This document shows positions 61,601 to 64,000 of a stretch of 64,000 nucleotides of DNA, in pieces. Every line of letters begins with the position of its first letter. Within the stretch, counting starts at the first letter, position 1. The notes under the pieces were generated by a model that saw only the letters and a program-made list of their open reading frames with translations, was not told the origin of the DNA and made no database searches. The position numbers and the translations under genes were made by a program. Source of the DNA: Vanilla planifolia (Eukaryota; Streptophyta; Magnoliopsida; Asparagales; Orchidaceae). The stretch lies in assembly GCA_023846275.1 (NCBI GenBank), contig JAIUJO010000190.1, positions 324,298 through 388,297 of the forward strand, written 5' to 3'.

Positions 61601-64000
61601 ATTTTTTAACTTAACATATTTCACCTAAAATATATACAGTATCATTTTAAAAAAAGTTATTCCTTATTATTTATATTTATTTGCTTTAGTAATATATAGT
61701 AACTAAACTAAGTTCAATCAAAACCAAATAATTATCATCAGATTCTTATGAGATATTTTAATTTGTACAAAATTTGATAGTCAAAGATTTTACACTATTC
61801 TCTTTATTATTTTGTAATGCAACTTTCTCACAAAATTTAGCTAACATAAAAAAAAATTCCCATTAATTTGGTATTGTTTTAAAACTCTAATGATCCACTA
61901 ATCTAACCCTATATCACATTGGTTTAGTTGGAATAAATTCTGTCAATCTATCACATCTTTTGTTTAATATATATCTTATAAATAATGAAAGAAATATTTA
62001 GAGTTATGTTTGCTTAATTACTTTCGTATTTCCCATAATTCTAATTGTTGTCTTATCAATACAAAAGTAATGATGTCATAATTGTTAATACTAGCTCTAG
62101 CAACTAGATATTCTAATATATGCTTTCGAATATTTTATTTTCTAGTGTCTTGCTATACTTTACAAGAAATTTTAATTTATAGCTATTTTGATGATCAAGG
62201 TTGTTAGTCTTAATCTTGTAAATAACTTGAAACTAAAACATTTTAGTGCAAATCATATTTCTTCAAATGTTTTGCTTTAATTTGTTATATTACTATGCAT
62301 GACTAAATCCTGTCTTACGTGTTCTTAAAAACTCTTCATTTTTGTTATATTACTTCAAATTAACAAAAAAATCTTTTTTAATTACTTATTTTTTTAAAAA
62401 TTTCCAATAATTCCAATTGAGGTTCGATGAAGTTGAGACAAACTTCATTCAACTCATTACAGTGAGTCCTCTTAAATTTTAAGCTTTTTTTTTAACACAT
62501 TATTAAGTATTTTTTTTGATGAGTTATGGCACATTTTATGAAAAATTAGCACTTTTACCTAATTTTATGACTAAAGACAATACATTAGATGTTTGTATTT
62601 TCTTTGAATGCTACTTTTTAATATAATTTATCACATTTGTCCAAAGATTTTTTATTGATTTATTTGTACTAATTTGAAACATTAATTCTCGTCTCATTCA
62701 ATATTTACATAACTTTGATTTGGCATTATTATAGTTCTTCAATTTATCATAATTTAATTTTAATTTTAAGTTTTTTAAATACAAAGTAAATTTTATATTG
62801 TTAATTGCAATTAAATTAAATAATTCATAGTACTTTAAAGTGTTCTCTGACAAAGTTGTAGTGAACATCCCAAATTGGTCAACATCAGCTCAATTAAATG
62901 AAATTTTTTTTATATATTTAAATAATCTATTTATAGGATTTGGGAACACTATATTGGAAATTTTTATTTATACTTCATTTGATGACTGAAGATGTTACAC
63001 TCATTCTTCTTAATATGTTTAAATAAGTCCTTTCTATAATTATTATCTCATTTCTTCAAATATTTTATTTCAATGAGATTGTATTACTATGAAGTCAAAT
63101 TCTCCTTTCATGTGACATTTATATCACTTTCATTTGGTTATATTAATTGATTAAGTTTATCTCATTTTAACTTTAATGTATATTTGATTGATATTAAAAT
63201 AATAATTTATTATAACTTATTCCTATATTTTTTTTGAAACTCAATGTAATTCAAATAAAGATATGATTAATGCAGGACAGTGGTTGTCGAACTCATCCTG
63301 AGTGGCTTTATCAAAAATATTTTCATATTTATGATTTTTTATTTTAACATTTTTTGGGTTTTCACATGTTTTTTGAGTAATTTTGATTCATATATGTTTT
63401 GGTGATTCGTGATGTTGCACTCAATCTCTTAATTATTTTGGAATGCAATTTTCTCTTATTATTTCTTACATTTCAACAAATGTTTCTTTTTTATTTCTTT
63501 AAACCACTATACAGCTTTAAACCTTTTATCATGAAACATTACTTCATTATTTAATTATAGTACATGCTTCAAATTATCTAATTTTTGCTTTAATACATAT
63601 TTTATTAGAATTAAAATACTAATTTAGTTTTATTTGCAATTATTTACATTATTTCTTAACAATAATTCCAAGTGAGTTGTAATGATGATGGAACAAAATC
63701 ATTAGACTCATTTTTTAAGCCCTATCAAGTTAAACATTTAATTTTATTTTTAAATCTTTAATATCAAGGATATTTAAATCTTTTATAATTTGTAATCTCG
63801 TGCCCAGTTTTATAGTCAAGGATGTTACATTGAATCTCCTTAGCTTCTTTGAATGTAATGTTCTAAGGTAATTTAAATCACTTATCAAAACTTTCGAATT
63901 TGTTTAAGTTATATTATTATGAAAGTTTATTTTTCATTTCTTATGACTATTACAACAATTTTATTTACTTATATTATACTGCTTCAATTCACTTCATATT
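58601..64000 (-). repeat. AT-rich satellite, reverse block 2 (~12 units, runs off the window)
   Basis: From about 58,600 the plus strand again shows the reverse form. Landmarks: GATGTTACAATCGATCATC (58,925), ATTACACTCTGTCTG (59,551), GGATCTTGCGCTTGATCTCC (60,139), ACATACACTCGTTCTTC (60,910), CATGTTGCACTTTATATCC (61,439), TTTACACTATTCTC (61,788), GATGTTACACTCATTCTTC (62,992), GATGTTGCACTCAATCTC (63,411) and GGATGTTACATTGAATCTCC (63,819). The block continues past the window end. The minus-strand frame 61,293-61,487 is satellite read-through. Confidence 0.83.

Noticed and set aside
24790..64000. Organelle (plastid or mitochondrial) DNA because of the high AT content
   Set aside because: No plastid or mitochondrial gene, tRNA or rRNA is visible, and the sequence resolves into tandem repeats of one satellite family.

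Overview
The window reads as gene-free, repeat-dominated nuclear DNA of a land plant, most likely a flowering plant. The only protein homology I can support is a broken piece of a plant-type non-LTR retrotransposon (LINE) at about 19.09-20.07 kb on the minus strand. No bacterial gene signal, rRNA, tRNA, CRISPR array or intact host gene is visible. The many open frames come from low-complexity sequence that happens to lack stop codons.

Layout. (1) 1-19,090: a 19 kb, GT-rich, degenerate array built from TG, TGCATG and TGTATG words, nearly all alternating purine/pyrimidine. It is not featureless. A higher-order unit of about 1.56 kb occurs three times in a row (about 3,190-8,010), and more decayed copies lie farther along. 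(2) 19,092-20,068: the LINE fragment, truncated at both ends and frameshifted. (3) 20,069-22,502: the same kind of array in the opposite orientation (CA-rich on the plus strand). An exact 28 bp inverted repeat (19,062-19,089 and 22,452-22,479) brackets the LINE plus this arm and suggests an inversion. (4) 22,503-24,789: an almost pure purine (GAA/GAG) tract. (5) 24,790-64,000: an AT-rich, strongly diverged tandem satellite with a unit of roughly 300-425 bp, about 90 recognisable units in all. Its orientation changes at about 37.6, 54.6 and 58.6 kb. Three copies of a second, unrelated repeat family (here called R) interrupt it, each carrying a small 34-35 bp minisatellite.

There is no gene network to describe. 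The interest is structural. Three sequence classes that favour different non-B DNA forms lie side by side: Z-DNA-prone, triplex-prone and easily unwound AT-rich. There are also signs of inversion, higher-order amplification and shared repeat junctions. This fits old heterochromatin. The abrupt joins between repeat classes could in principle be assembly errors and should be checked with long reads.
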